NCBI GenBank assembly: GCA_910587815.1
Contig: CAJUNK010000015.1
Location: 1 to 58,855 of the forward strand
Source: Candidatus Gastranaerophilales bacterium
GTDB taxonomy: Bacteria > Cyanobacteriota > Vampirovibrionia > Gastranaerophilales > Gastranaerophilaceae
DNA: 58,855 nucleotides
Direction of reading: 5' to 3'
Part shown: piece after piece, positions 17,749-26,168 of the stretch
How positions within the stretch are numbered: position 1 is the first letter of the stretch
Layout: each line of letters opens with the position of its first letter
Notes under the pieces: generated by a model
What the model was told of the DNA's origin: nothing
Databases searched by the model: none
The model's input: only the letters and a program-made list of their open reading frames with translations
Translations under genes and position numbers: made by a program

Positions 17749-19176
17749 TTATACATTTTTCTTCACAAAATCTTTAATCATATCCACATTTTGAACAGTG
17801 TCTGCTTCAATATAAAACCTAAGCAAAGGTTCTGTGCCGGATTCTCTAATTAATATCCAGCCTACATTTTGCTCCTCTTTTTTGGCATCTTTGAGGAAAA
17901 ATTTTATCCCGTCAATATTTAAGGTATCGCTTATTTTAAACCCAGCAATATCACTAAAGACACAAAATCTTTCTAAAAGTGCTGCTTTTTCATCATTTGA
18001 TTTTAATTTAACATCCACTCTGTCTTGAAAAAATTCTTTGCCTGAAAAATTTATTATCTCTTTTTTAAGTTCACACAACGGTTTTTTGAGCGCACAAACA
18101 GCTTCCAAAATTAAAAGATTTGCAAAAATGCCATCTTTTTCTGGAATATGGCGCCCTATGCTAAGACCGCCTGAATCTTCGCCAGCTAAAATTGTTTCAT
18201 TTTCCCTCATTTTTTCTGAAAGCCATTTAAACCCTACAGGAGTTGTAATTGTTTCTATGCCAAGTTTTTTGGATACTATATCTATAATTTCACTAACCCC
18301 AACGGTTTTAATCATCTTGCCTTTATGGCCCTTTGATACTAAATATTTTAAAAGAATTGCCATAATAATATTTGGGCTTATATACTCACCATCTTCATCA
18401 ATAACACCATATCTATCCGCATCACCATCATTTGCAAATGTTAAAAAGCCTGCTTTTTTATGCTTCATAAACTTTGGTTTAGGTTCAGGCAGGTTTCCGC
18501 CAAAATTCGGGTCATGGTGTAAATTTACAGCTTCAAAATTTATGCCATTCCTTTCTAAAATTTTATCAAAATACCCAATAGATGCACTGTATAGCCCGTC
18601 ATAGATGAATTTTACCTTGCCTTCATGGATAATATTGAAATCAATCAAAGACTCTATGTGCTGAAAATATTCTTCACTAAAATCTTTTTCTATAATCTCT
18701 CCTTTAATATTTACAGGAGTTTTTATATCAACATCAATTAAAGAAACTATTTTATCTGTTATTTTTTTCGTTGCAGGGCCACCATAGTTTGGAATAAATT
18801 TTACACCTAAATATTCCTTTGGATTATGCGATGCTGTAAACATAATAGCACCTGCACAATTAGGTTCAATCGTTGCAGCGTATGCAAGTGTTGGCGTAGG
18901 AACAACATGCGAAGATAATAAAACCTTAAATCCAAAATCTTTTAAAATTTCACTAGAAAATTCTGCAAATCTATCTGCCATAAATCTTGGATCATACCCT
19001 ATTAATATGGTTTTACGAGTGGATGTTTCTAAAATATAGGCTACAATTGCTTTTATAATCCTATCCACATTATGAAATGTGAAATTATCTGCAATAATAC
19101 CTCTGAAACCATCTGTCCCAAATTTTATTTCTGATTTTATTTTTTCCTGCCCTATTGCCATATTTATTCCAATCAT
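17749..19176 (-). CDS. Phosphohexomutase (phosphoglucomutase/phosphomannomutase family)
   Basis: 475 residues. All four family motifs are visible: the phosphoserine loop TASHNPKEYLG (S116), the Mg2+ site DGDADRYG, the sugar-binding GEDSGGLS and the phosphate-binding RESGTEPLLRFY. It interconverts hexose-1- and hexose-6-phosphates; glucose, mannose or glucosamine as preferred sugar cannot be decided here. The minus-strand TATAAT (19186-19191) ends 9 nt before the first ATG. An internal ATG (19161) is an alternative start. Only 14 bp separate it from the divergent pheA, so the promoters overlap. Confidence 0.93.
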   Translation of the reverse strand: MIGINMAIGQEKIKSEIKFGTDGFRGIIADNFTFHNVDRIIKAIVAYILETSTRKTILIGYDPRFMADRFAEFSSEILKDFGFKVLLSSHVVPTPTLAYAATIEPNCAGAIMFTASHNPKEYLGVKFIPNYGGPATKKITDKIVSLIDVDIKTPVNIKGEIIEKDFSEEYFQHIESLIDFNIIHEGKVKFIYDGLYSASIGYFDKILERNGINFEAVNLHHDPNFGGNLPEPKPKFMKHKKAGFLTFANDGDADRYGVIDEDGEYISPNIIMAILLKYLVSKGHKGKMIKTVGVSEIIDIVSKKLGIETITTPVGFKWLSEKMRENETILAGEDSGGLSIGRHIPEKDGIFANLLILEAVCALKKPLCELKKEIINFSGKEFFQDRVDVKLKSNDEKAALLERFCVFSDIAGFKISDTLNIDGIKFFLKDAKKEEQNVGWILIRESGTEPLLRFYIEADTVQNVDMIKDFVKKNV

Positions 19177-19190
19177 ATTAAAATTATTAT

Positions 19191-20024
19191 ATGGACAATT
19201 CTATCAAAAAAATACTTTATTTAGGACCTTCAGGTTCATACAGCCAAATTGCTATGGAAGCCTTTAAAGAAAGGCTTGGAATCAAGCTAAAGGCTGAAGA
19301 CGTTTCAAGCATTACAAGAATAATTCAACAAATGGATAAAGAAAATGATATCATAGCAGTTTTACCTGTTGAAAATTCTATTGAAGGAATAGTAAGGGAA
19401 ACCATAGATAAACTTATAACTACACAAAATGATATTAAAATTCAGGCAGAAATTACTATTCCTATCTGTCATTGTCTTATTTCAAAAGGAAAAGTTGAAG
19501 ATATTGAAAACATAGTTTCCATGCCGCAGGCATTATCCCAATGCCAAACATACATTGCAAATAATTTTAAGAAAAATGTAAATTTAGTGAGCGCAAATTC
19601 TACATCTGCTGCAACAAGCATGCTAGATGGAAAAGATGAAACTTGGGCATCCATTGCAAACGAATTTTGTGCAAAACTATATGATAAAAAGGTTTTGGAT
19701 AAGAATATTAACGATGTAAAAGACAATAAAACAAGGTTTATCCTGCTTTCTAAAAAGGATTTAGGCATCACAAAACCTATACGCACATCCATTGCATTTT
19801 CCTGCAAAAATGAATCTGGCAGCCTTTTAAAGGTATTAGAGGTTTTTTATAAACATAATTTAAATATGATATACCTTGAATCTCGCCCTTCAAAGAAGGT
19901 TTTTGGCGAATATATTTTCTTTGCAGATATTGATAAAGGGTATGATGACATAGAGCATGCACTTAATGATATTAAAGAAAAATGCGAATTTTATAGGCTT
20001 TTAGGCAGCTATAGGGCATTGTAG
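19191..20024 (+). CDS. pheA: Prephenate dehydratase
   Basis: 277 residues: an N-terminal dehydratase domain (YLGPSGSYSQIAMEAF, VLPVENSIEGIVRETID, NSTSAATSML, the TRFILLSK motif near 180-190) and a C-terminal ACT domain with ESGSLLKVLEVFYKHNLNM and ESRPSK, the phenylalanine-binding segment. It converts prephenate to phenylpyruvate for phenylalanine synthesis and should be feedback-inhibited by phenylalanine through the ACT domain. No chorismate mutase domain is fused. No ribosome site precedes the ATG; an AT-rich -10-like sequence abuts it. Confidence 0.94.
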   Translation: MDNSIKKILYLGPSGSYSQIAMEAFKERLGIKLKAEDVSSITRIIQQMDKENDIIAVLPVENSIEGIVRETIDKLITTQNDIKIQAEITIPICHCLISKGKVEDIENIVSMPQALSQCQTYIANNFKKNVNLVSANSTSAATSMLDGKDETWASIANEFCAKLYDKKVLDKNINDVKDNKTRFILLSKKDLGITKPIRTSIAFSCKNESGSLLKVLEVFYKHNLNMIYLESRPSKKVFGEYIFFADIDKGYDDIEHALNDIKEKCEFYRLLGSYRAL

Positions 20025-20184
20025 AAAACAAAACAATGGACAAAAATGAAAGGAACACATAGAAACTTTCACAAAAGCTTTTGACACAAAGTATCAATAA
20101 AGATGGAAAAGTGTTTTATAAATAGAGGTAATTATATCAGCCTTGATAGTTTGTAAGCTTAACACTTTTTAATAAGTAGACTTG

Positions 20185-21102
20185 CTAAATAACAAATAGT
20201 TTAGAACAATTTTCCAATTCGTTTCTGTTTAATTCCACTAATTCAGGGTTGTTGTCATAATAATTATAATAGTGTTTTATGTCATCTTCAGTAATTTTTT
20301 CGATACACTCAAATTCTAGCTTGAGTTCTTTTTGAATACTTGGCATAATTGGGGTTTTTGTGCCACTTAAAAATGTGGAATAAGAAGGGCTTAATAAATA
20401 TTCTATTTTTGCATACAACCATCCTGATAATATTTTAAGAATTTCAAAGGATACATATTTTAATATAATGTCACTAGGATGATTAATTGTCCAAAACAGA
20501 CGTTTATTCTTATAATTTTTCTTAACAAATTTTGATATTTTTACATCTAAATGTTTTTCCCGCCTTTTTAATTCTTCAATATTTTCTAAAACAACCTCTT
20601 TGATATTTCTTAAATTGTTTTCATTATAAATTACATCCAAAACCTCTTGAACAGAAAGTTTATTGCAATAACCATAAAAAATTATTCTATTGTGGTATGG
20701 ATTAAACAAACCTTTACACTCCCCAACAGGATTATCATACTTGTCATGCAAGTAAAATTGTTCAGGAAAATATCCTGTAAAATATGGAACAGGAATTTGA
20801 ATTAATTTTGCATTTTTTGGTAAAAAACTTTTAAGTGTTTGTGTATCAATACCGATTTTTTTGTAATATTCGCCAATAATAGGTTGCGTTATCAAAACAT
20901 CTGCACCAGAAACTTTTTCTTGAATTTCGGCAGTGTCATTTTCATCACACATGAAAACTGGTTTTAGTGCAATAATTTCATATTTTTTTAGAAAATCTTT
21001 TACTCCAGATAAAATGCTTATAATAGGTTTTACATTGCAATTACCAAATACATATATTTTGCGCCTTTCGGCCATTTTATGTTTAACACCTATATGAAGC
21101 AT
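20185..21102 (-). CDS. WcbI-like polysaccharide biosynthesis protein
   Basis: 305 residues from the ATG at 21102, chosen because AGGAG lies 7 nt upstream; the frame is open to 21147. The N-terminus KIYVFGNCNVKPIISIL matches the start of WcbI-type acyl/acetyl-transferase-like proteins (GNCQ). Further family-like pieces are GADVLITQPI and FWTINHPSDIILKYVS. Relatives act in capsule or surface polysaccharide assembly. There is no membrane segment and no capsule genes nearby. The assignment rests on a few motifs and is moderate. Confidence 0.55.
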   Translation of the reverse strand: MLHIGVKHKMAERRKIYVFGNCNVKPIISILSGVKDFLKKYEIIALKPVFMCDENDTAEIQEKVSGADVLITQPIIGEYYKKIGIDTQTLKSFLPKNAKLIQIPVPYFTGYFPEQFYLHDKYDNPVGECKGLFNPYHNRIIFYGYCNKLSVQEVLDVIYNENNLRNIKEVVLENIEELKRREKHLDVKISKFVKKNYKNKRLFWTINHPSDIILKYVSFEILKILSGWLYAKIEYLLSPSYSTFLSGTKTPIMPSIQKELKLEFECIEKITEDDIKHYYNYYDNNPELVELNRNELENCSKLFVI

Positions 21103-21588
21103 TTTATTCTCCTGCATTCGTATTCTATAGACCAATTTATTTACCAAACATTGCGGCTTTATTTAATTTTTACATTATACTCGTTTTATCATTAAAACAA
21201 TATTTAGTATAGCGTTTAATTTATTGAAATCTTTGGTTGTGAAAATTTTTATACGAAAATATCTTATATGGCAAATTTTAATGAAAAAATGAAAAATTTA
21301 AAAAACTTGGTAAAAAAATTTCCAAATTTCAAAAAACGGGCTAACCCGGGTACAGTTTGCAATTCAGCCAGGTATTACACACAAATATTTGAGCCATATT
21401 GAAATCACAATTAAACGTTTAAACCTTGAATTATTATTTTAATTACTCAAACACTTCAAATAAATACTAAAGAACTTTTTTGATTTTGCATAAATGGACA
21501 AATTGCTTTTTTAAAATAGTATTTCATATCATATTTAAAGTTATTATATTATATATTTAAAAAACCAAAAACCTTTGGAATTTAGAGC
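21103..21588. other. Intergenic region with a possible HTH relic
   Basis: AT-rich. Bases 21350-21442 read, in one plus frame, VQFAIQPGITHKYLSHIEIT, which resembles the middle of a Cro/C1-type helix-turn-helix. It has no start and ends after LELLF, so it is probably a relic. A second short frame (ATG 21268, 44 codons) overlaps it. No intact gene is seen. Confidence 0.35.
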
Positions 21589-21616
21589 TTGAAGAAAGTT
21601 TTTGGTATGATATAAT
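21589..21616 (+). promoter_or_regulatory. Promoter of ssrA
   Basis: TTGAAG (21589-21594), 16-bp spacer, TATAAT (21611-21616), about 30 nt before the mature tmRNA 5' end. Confidence 0.7.
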
Positions 21617-21646
21617 TTTAAATACGGTTCTTTGAAATTTTAATAT

Positions 21647-22058
21647 GGGGATGATTATGGATTTGACAGGGTGTTTGTGTCATCTGGGCTGCAAGCCCGG
21701 GCGCTGTTCCCGGTTATCAACGAGCAACTAAATTAAACGCTAAATTTGAAAACAACATCGTAACTCCTGTTTTCGGCCGCACTGCTGCCGTAGCTGCGTA
21801 GTTTCTGATGCTTAGCTACTCTATAGGCCCAACTTGCCGGTTTATGGGGTCAATTATGCAAGTACAGCGTGTGATTTTAGGTTATAGCACGTCAAGTTTT
21901 TAACCTTAAAGGTTAGTTTTTCCTTTTAAAAAAGGCTTTGAGCAGTTTTTAGGTTTATGATTATTTTCCTTGAACCGCTTGAGATTTAAAAATGAACTAA
22001 ACTTGTAGATGTTCATTTGGCATCATTTTGGACGCGGGTTCGACTCCCGCCATCTCCA
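21647..22058 (+). ncRNA. ssrA: Transfer-messenger RNA (tmRNA)
   Basis: Starts GGGGATGATTATGGATTTGA, the usual 5' tRNA-like half, and ends with a T-arm GCGGGTTCGACTCCCGC and CATCTCC, which pairs with GGGGATG. The tag frame (21739-21801) encodes AKFENN...GRTAAVAA, 20 residues ending in a hydrophobic degradation signal, then TAG. With SmpB (10072) it rescues stalled ribosomes. The 3' end is followed by ACATT, so CCA is not encoded here, while tmRNA-tail copies at 53985-54000 do carry CCACCA. This fits replacement of the native tail by prophage integration. Confidence 0.96.
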
Positions 22059-23502
22059 CATTATTTAACTTCATTGCATATTCAAAGGCGGGAACAACCG
22101 GCATGATTAGGTTTGAACCATCAAAAATTGGGTTCGACATTAGCAAATTCATCATTTTTCTTTTTTGTTCTTGTGATTGGCGCAAATAGTATTGTGGCGC
22201 ATCTTTGCAGAAGTTCGACATGTTTTCAATACTTTCAATAAAACCATCACTTGCATTGTTGATTTTTTCATATTTAACCAAATTTTTATCCAATTCCATT
22301 TGCCATTCATTGCGTTTGTTTAAATATGTTTCATCATCAACCATTCCATCACATCTATCCGTATATAATTGGGATAATCTTCTTTTTAATACTTGAATTT
22401 TGTGATGCAATTCATTCATGCATGTTTCCGCAAATACTGTTTCACATTCAACCATTTCTTTTGCAACTCTGATGATTTCTTGGTGAAATTCTTCCGGAAG
22501 TTCAATCTTTTTTAATACATCATTATAGAACGCATCTTCAAATCTATCTTCACGGATTGTTATTCCTTTGCAATGGTGGCATCTATAATAAACATAATCA
22601 CCGGAATTGTGTTTTCCGTGTTGAAGTTCAGCAATTAAAGATTTTCCGCAATGTGCGCATTTAATAAATCCGGAATATGCAAATTTGTGTTTCTTTGGTG
22701 CGGTTTTATATTTACTTTTCATTTTTTCTTGCACTTGCACAAATAATTCCGGTGAAATAATTGCCGGATGTTTTGCATCATAATATTTTACACCTTTAAA
22801 ATAAAAAATGCCGGTGTAAAATTCATTGTGTAAAATATGTTCAATAGTTTTATTGATGCAAGGTCTGTTTTTGGGGAAAAATCCCGCATCACTCATTTCT
22901 TGTGCTAATGATTTATATGTATAATTCCCCAATAAATATTTTTCAAAGATTTGTTTCACAAATGGGGCATCAGATGAAAGAAAAATTTCTTTTTTACCGG
23001 TTGCATTTGGTTTATTTTCATAACCAATTGGAAGTGATGATGGATAATAACCTTGTGCGCATTTTTCTTGAAGTCCTTTTCTTATTTCTTCCGATAGGTT
23101 GTCAATGTAGTTTTTAGCCATTAAAACTTTAAGACCATGAACAAACTTTTCATGTGATGATGATTTATCGGATATTATTTCATGTTCTTTTACCAAATGA
23201 ACTTCCAAATCCTTAAATTCATCCAATGTTACATAATCTTTCAAATTTCTATAAATACGGTCGGTTTTTTCAACAAGTATGATTCTAACTTGCGGATGCT
23301 TGCGCAAGTATTTTAACATTTCATTAAATTTGGTTCTTCCGGCTTTTTTGGCGGTTTCCGGTTCAACAAAATCCGCAACAATTTTTATATTGTTGGTTTT
23401 TGCGTATTCTTTTAATAATTTTTCTTGCGCCGGAATTGAAAAACCTTCCTTTTCTTGCCGGTCGGATGATACCCGCGCATATAGAACCGCTTGTTTTAAC
23501 AT
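21997..23502 (-). CDS. Large serine recombinase (phage integrase)
   Basis: 501 residues. An N-terminal resolvase domain has LYARVSSDRQ with the catalytic serine at 12 or 13. Then come the recombinase domain (about 150-270), a zinc ribbon with CAHCGKSL...CHHCKG, and a coiled-coil C-terminus. Large serine recombinases integrate phage DNA at short attB sites and need a directionality factor to excise. Its last codons (VEPASKMMPNEHLQV) are read from the antisense of the tmRNA 3' end. After excision the joined attP would read VEP then TAA, so the tail is a product of integration. The ATG overlaps the stop of the next gene upstream. Confidence 0.95.
   Translation of the reverse strand: MLKQAVLYARVSSDRQEKEGFSIPAQEKLLKEYAKTNNIKIVADFVEPETAKKAGRTKFNEMLKYLRKHPQVRIILVEKTDRIYRNLKDYVTLDEFKDLEVHLVKEHEIISDKSSSHEKFVHGLKVLMAKNYIDNLSEEIRKGLQEKCAQGYYPSSLPIGYENKPNATGKKEIFLSSDAPFVKQIFEKYLLGNYTYKSLAQEMSDAGFFPKNRPCINKTIEHILHNEFYTGIFYFKGVKYYDAKHPAIISPELFVQVQEKMKSKYKTAPKKHKFAYSGFIKCAHCGKSLIAELQHGKHNSGDYVYYRCHHCKGITIREDRFEDAFYNDVLKKIELPEEFHQEIIRVAKEMVECETVFAETCMNELHHKIQVLKRRLSQLYTDRCDGMVDDETYLNKRNEWQMELDKNLVKYEKINNASDGFIESIENMSNFCKDAPQYYLRQSQEQKRKMMNLLMSNPIFDGSNLIMPVVPAFEYAMKLNNVEMAGVEPASKMMPNEHLQV
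22036..22058 (+). other. Left attachment site (attL) in ssrA
   Basis: GGGTTCGA (22036-22043), the tmRNA T-loop, recurs at 53798-53805 at the other end of the prophage. The bases after it restore the tmRNA tail. The core is inferred from this 8-bp identity and from the recombinase reading frame. Confidence 0.6.
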
Positions 23503-23777
23503 TACACAGCCTTTTCGGGTGTTGTGAAGAAAAATTGAAAATTTTGATAATACAATTGTTTTTCTTCATCATTTCTAAATTCTAATAAATCCGGAACAGA
23601 ACATTCAAACAATTTTGAAAGTGCTTGTGCATCCGCCAATGTAATATGATGGATTTTATCGGAAAATAATTTTTCAACTTTTTCAAAAGAAATGCCGGTT
23701 TGACTTGAAATCTTTTCATCTGTTAAATCAAATTTTATTTTCAATTCAATCAATTTTTTAATATTTAATTTTGACAT
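23502..23777 (-). CDS. Helix-turn-helix regulator, XRE-like
   Basis: 91 residues. LKIKFDLTDEKISSQTGISFEKVEKLFSDKI fits a Cro/C1-type helix-turn-helix (about 12-42), followed by a short LADAQALSKLFECSVPDLL helix typical of XRE proteins. The ribosome site AAGGAA is 8 nt before the ATG. The stop overlaps the recombinase start (TAATG), so both are translated together. It could be a second repressor or control the recombinase, perhaps acting as directionality control; this is inference. Confidence 0.75.
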   Translation of the reverse strand: MSKLNIKKLIELKIKFDLTDEKISSQTGISFEKVEKLFSDKIHHITLADAQALSKLFECSVPDLLEFRNDEEKQLYYQNFQFFFTTPEKAV

Positions 23778-23790
23778 TTTTATTTCCTTT

Positions 23791-23979
23791 TTAACTAAAT
23801 ATTTTTGCTAACCTTGAAAGAAACATAATCACCGGAATAAATATTGCAATAGTGATAATTACACCAATAATTATTGCAATTTTAACTTGCTTATAAGACA
23901 TTCTGGCGGTTATATCTTCCGGTGTTTCTTCATCTTCATTTTCTTCAAGTTCATTTTCTAATTCTTCATCAAGTTCCAT
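23791..23979 (-). CDS. Small single-span membrane protein
   Basis: 62 residues: a strongly acidic N-terminus (LDEELENELEENEDEE) and one C-terminal transmembrane helix (VKIAIIIGVIITIAIFIPVI). The ribosome site AAGGATGAT precedes the ATG. In the lysogeny cluster of a prophage such proteins may act in superinfection exclusion, but there is no family match to prove it. Confidence 0.6.
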   Translation of the reverse strand: MELDEELENELEENEDEETPEDITARMSYKQVKIAIIIGVIITIAIFIPVIMFLSRLAKIFS

Positions 23980-23994
23980 TTGTTTATCATCCTT

Positions 23995-24213
23995 TTATAC
24001 ATGTGTTAATTCTTCAATTCTTCCAACATTTTTGAATTTTATAAAATCGTTGTTTTGAATATGTTTCAATTCGTGCTTAAATGCTCTTTTTGCGCAATCA
24101 TAAGACACGCGAGAATTAAGAATGATTGTATAAAAATCATCACCGGCATGATACATTGTAAATGCATTTACTTTTTCCGGTAGATTCTGATACACAACCA
24201 TAAAATTATCCAT
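23995..24213 (-). CDS. ImmA/IrrE-like mini metallopeptidase
   Basis: 72 residues with HELKH (HExxH) preceded by VSYDCAKRAFK, as in the ImmA/IrrE proteases that cleave phage-type repressors. It is much shorter than usual (120 or more residues), so only the core helix with the zinc site is present. Its start overlaps the end of the repressor gene by 8 nt, the usual repressor-protease pairing. It may cleave or antagonise that repressor to trigger induction. Confidence 0.6.
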   Translation of the reverse strand: MDNFMVVYQNLPEKVNAFTMYHAGDDFYTIILNSRVSYDCAKRAFKHELKHIQNNDFIKFKNVGRIEELTHV

Positions 24214-24586
24214 TGTTAGTTCCTTTTATCATATTTGCTATATTTATAATTGCTTGTAATTGTTCCGGTGTTAAATTGCGTGTTGCATCAAGTAAAATTC
24301 TATATTCCGGATTATCATGAATTTCTTGTGCCAATCGGGCAGTTTCCTTATTTTCATAATAATCAGCAAGTGGCGAATTTTCATCATATTCCATAAAGTC
24401 ATCAATCGTACATTCAAAAATTTTTGAAAGACTTCTTAAAAGATTTATGTTTGGATTTGTATTTGCACCCGAAAATAATCGGTCAATAGTTGCAATTGAA
24501 ATTCCGGTTAATTCTGCAATTTTTTTGTTTGTTAAATTTTTAATTCTTTTGTAATCATTTAATTTTTCGACACTCAAATTTGACAT
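24206..24586 (-). CDS. Phage repressor, XRE family (CI-like)
   Basis: 126 residues from Met 24586, chosen because AAGGG lies 10 nt upstream; a Met at 24595 is too close to it. The helix-turn-helix is KNLTNKKIAELTGISIATID (about 16-35), followed by NINLLRSLSKIFECTIDDFM and a C-terminal helical domain (LTPEQLQAIINIANMI). It lies first in the leftward cluster, facing a Cro-like gene across a promoter region with dyads, the classic lysogeny switch layout. Confidence 0.82.
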   Translation of the reverse strand: MSNLSVEKLNDYKRIKNLTNKKIAELTGISIATIDRLFSGANTNPNINLLRSLSKIFECTIDDFMEYDENSPLADYYENKETARLAQEIHDNPEYRILLDATRNLTPEQLQAIINIANMIKGTNNG

Positions 24587-24599
24587 TTTTAACATTCCC

Positions 24600-24792
24600 T
24601 TACATTCATATTATACAAATAAATAAATAAAAATACTACATTTTACAATCAAAATTTATAGTTTTATAAATAAAAACACTTAAAAAATACAAAAATTTAC
24701 TTGACAAACTATCATATTTGATTGTATAGTTATCATGCAATCAATTTTGATAGTAATAAAAAGGTGAAACAATCAAAAAAGCGAGGGTAAAA
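24600..24792. promoter_or_regulatory. Lysogeny switch: divergent promoters and operator dyad
   Basis: Rightward promoter: TTGACA (24701-24706), 18 bp, TATAGT (24725-24730). Leftward -10 TATAAT is the complement of 24610-24615. An imperfect dyad, ACTATCATATTTGATTG (24708-24724) against CAATCAATTTTGATAGT (24738-24754), has 15 of 17 matching positions and covers the rightward -10. This is the likely repressor/Cro operator. Confidence 0.7.
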
Positions 24793-24993
24793 ATGTTAGT
24801 AAACATTATTGCTGAAATGGCAAGAAGACAAATGACTAAAAGAGAGATGGCAAAAAAACTTGATATGCATGAATTGACATTTGAAAAAAAACTTCAAAAT
24901 AAGGATTCCGCATTTACAATCAATCAAATTATTGCAATCAAAAAAATATTCAATGATGAAAACATCACTTTGGAATATTTAATTGCGGAGTAA
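24793..24993 (+). CDS. Cro-like DNA-binding regulator
   Basis: 66 residues. IAEMARRQMTKREMAKKLDMHELTFEKKLQ fits a helix-turn-helix (about 5-34) and the C-terminus ITLEYLIAE is typical of small Cro/C1 proteins. The ribosome site GAGGG precedes the ATG. It is the first rightward gene after the operator, so it probably starts the lytic programme by shutting off the repressor. Confidence 0.75.
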   Translation: MLVNIIAEMARRQMTKREMAKKLDMHELTFEKKLQNKDSAFTINQIIAIKKIFNDENITLEYLIAE

Positions 24994-24999
24994 TCCGGC

Positions 25000-25149
25000 A
25001 TGGCAAAGGAAATAAATGTTGTTGTAACCATAGACAAAACACCAATGACAAGAGAACAAAAAATATACAGAATGGCGCAATATGTGGTATTGGTTCACAA
25101 ATGGAAACAACAAGAAAAGATGGAAAAGATTAAAAAAATAATTGCATAG
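25000..25149 (+). CDS. Small phage protein, unknown function
   Basis: 49 residues from ATG 25000 (MAKEINVVVTIDKT). It has one hydrophobic patch (YVVLVHKW) and a Lys-rich end. It starts 7 nt after the Cro-like gene and 18 nt before the next gene, filling an otherwise empty slot in the operon. No family recognised. Confidence 0.55.
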   Translation: MAKEINVVVTIDKTPMTREQKIYRMAQYVVLVHKWKQQEKMEKIKKIIA

Positions 25150-25166
25150 AAAAGAGAGGTGAACAA

Positions 25167-25502
25167 ATGAAAATCAAAAGAATTTTGAACATTGTTTCAA
25201 GGGTTAAAAATCTAATTTTGGATGAATTGCAATATGGAATGAAATATGAAGACAATTCCGAATTGCATGCGGAGTTGAAAGACCGCATCCGCCAAATTAG
25301 AGAAGTAAACAGCCAAAAAATAATAATGAATCAGTATGTTCCGGAAGTTATTAAACAAACACTTGAAAAAGATAATTATTTAATATCACCGGCACAGGCT
25401 TTGCCGTATGCAGTACAAAAATTTAATGATGGCATTGCATCCGGAAAAATTGATGCATTATTGTTTGATTTTGTAGATTCCGAAGAAGTGAAAAGGGGGT
25501 AA
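25167..25502 (+). CDS. Hypothetical phage early protein
   Basis: 111 residues, mainly helical and charged, with ribosome site AGAGAGGTG 8 nt before the ATG. No motif recognised. The position between the Cro-like gene and SSB suggests an early DNA-metabolism or regulatory role. Confidence 0.6.
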   Translation: MKIKRILNIVSRVKNLILDELQYGMKYEDNSELHAELKDRIRQIREVNSQKIIMNQYVPEVIKQTLEKDNYLISPAQALPYAVQKFNDGIASGKIDALLFDFVDSEEVKRG

Positions 25503-25504
25503 AA

Positions 25505-25747
25505 ATGAAAGAATCAGCAAAAAACATTATTGCAACTATTTTGGGATTATTGATTACACTTTCACCATTTGTTTTATTGATTCCATTAACAATGTGGACA
25601 GATAGAACACTTGATTTTTGGTGTACACAATGGAGCGGACATTTTGTCGATATTCCAACATGGTTGAGTTTTTTGGCAACGGTTATTGGAAATGGAATCA
25701 TGTTCATTTTGAACATTGTTTCTGAAATTACAAGGCTTTGTATTTAA
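25505..25747 (+). CDS. Small membrane protein, two spans
   Basis: 80 residues with two hydrophobic segments (IIATILGLLITLSPFVLLIP and LSFLATVIGNGIMFILNIV) joined by a Trp-rich loop (WTDRTLDFWCTQWSG). The ribosome site AAAGGGGG is just upstream. No family recognised; not positioned like a holin. Confidence 0.6.
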   Translation: MKESAKNIIATILGLLITLSPFVLLIPLTMWTDRTLDFWCTQWSGHFVDIPTWLSFLATVIGNGIMFILNIVSEITRLCI

Positions 25748-25769
25748 ACAGGAAAGAGAGGATTTAACA

Positions 25770-26168
25770 ATGAAAATTAAAACAAATCAAGTAATTTTAT
25801 TGGGGCGCGTTGGTTCTTACAAAGATATTAAATATCTTGATAATGGAACAGCAATCACAACAATCAACATTGGTGTGAAACGCGGTCAAGACAAATGGAA
25901 TAATTTCTTTGTGAAATTTTTCAACACAAAAATGAGAGATACAGCGGATGAAGTCGCGGAATTAGTTAATGAGGGTGATTATATACAAATCACCGGAAAA
26001 TTGGTTGAATCAAATTTCATTCCGAAAGGTTGGGAAAATCAACTTGACGAAAACGGAAGACAAAGAACAGTTTCAAAAATTGAAGTTGTTGGAAATTCCT
26101 ACAAAAAGGTTTATTTCAGTGAAGAAACGGAAGAATTTGAATATTTGGATGGTGATTCAAATGGTTAA
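25770..26168 (+). CDS. ssb: Single-stranded DNA-binding protein
   Basis: 132 residues from ATG 25770, with ribosome site AGAGAGGA. An OB-fold of the bacterial SSB type: MKIKTNQVILLGRVGSYKDI, AITTINIGVKRG, WNNFFVKFFN and EGDYIQITGKLVE. The acidic C-terminal tail ends EYLDGDSNG rather than the usual DDDIPF tip. It coats single strands during phage replication. The last 8 nt overlap the next gene (ATGGTTAA). An upstream in-frame Met (25716) is rejected because it overlaps the membrane gene. Confidence 0.85.
   Translation: MKIKTNQVILLGRVGSYKDIKYLDNGTAITTINIGVKRGQDKWNNFFVKFFNTKMRDTADEVAELVNEGDYIQITGKLVESNFIPKGWENQLDENGRQRTVSKIEVVGNSYKKVYFSEETEEFEYLDGDSNG

Noticed and set aside
22205..23585. Plus-strand open frames opposite the recombinase
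   Set aside because: Shadows of the minus-strand gene with no ribosome sites.
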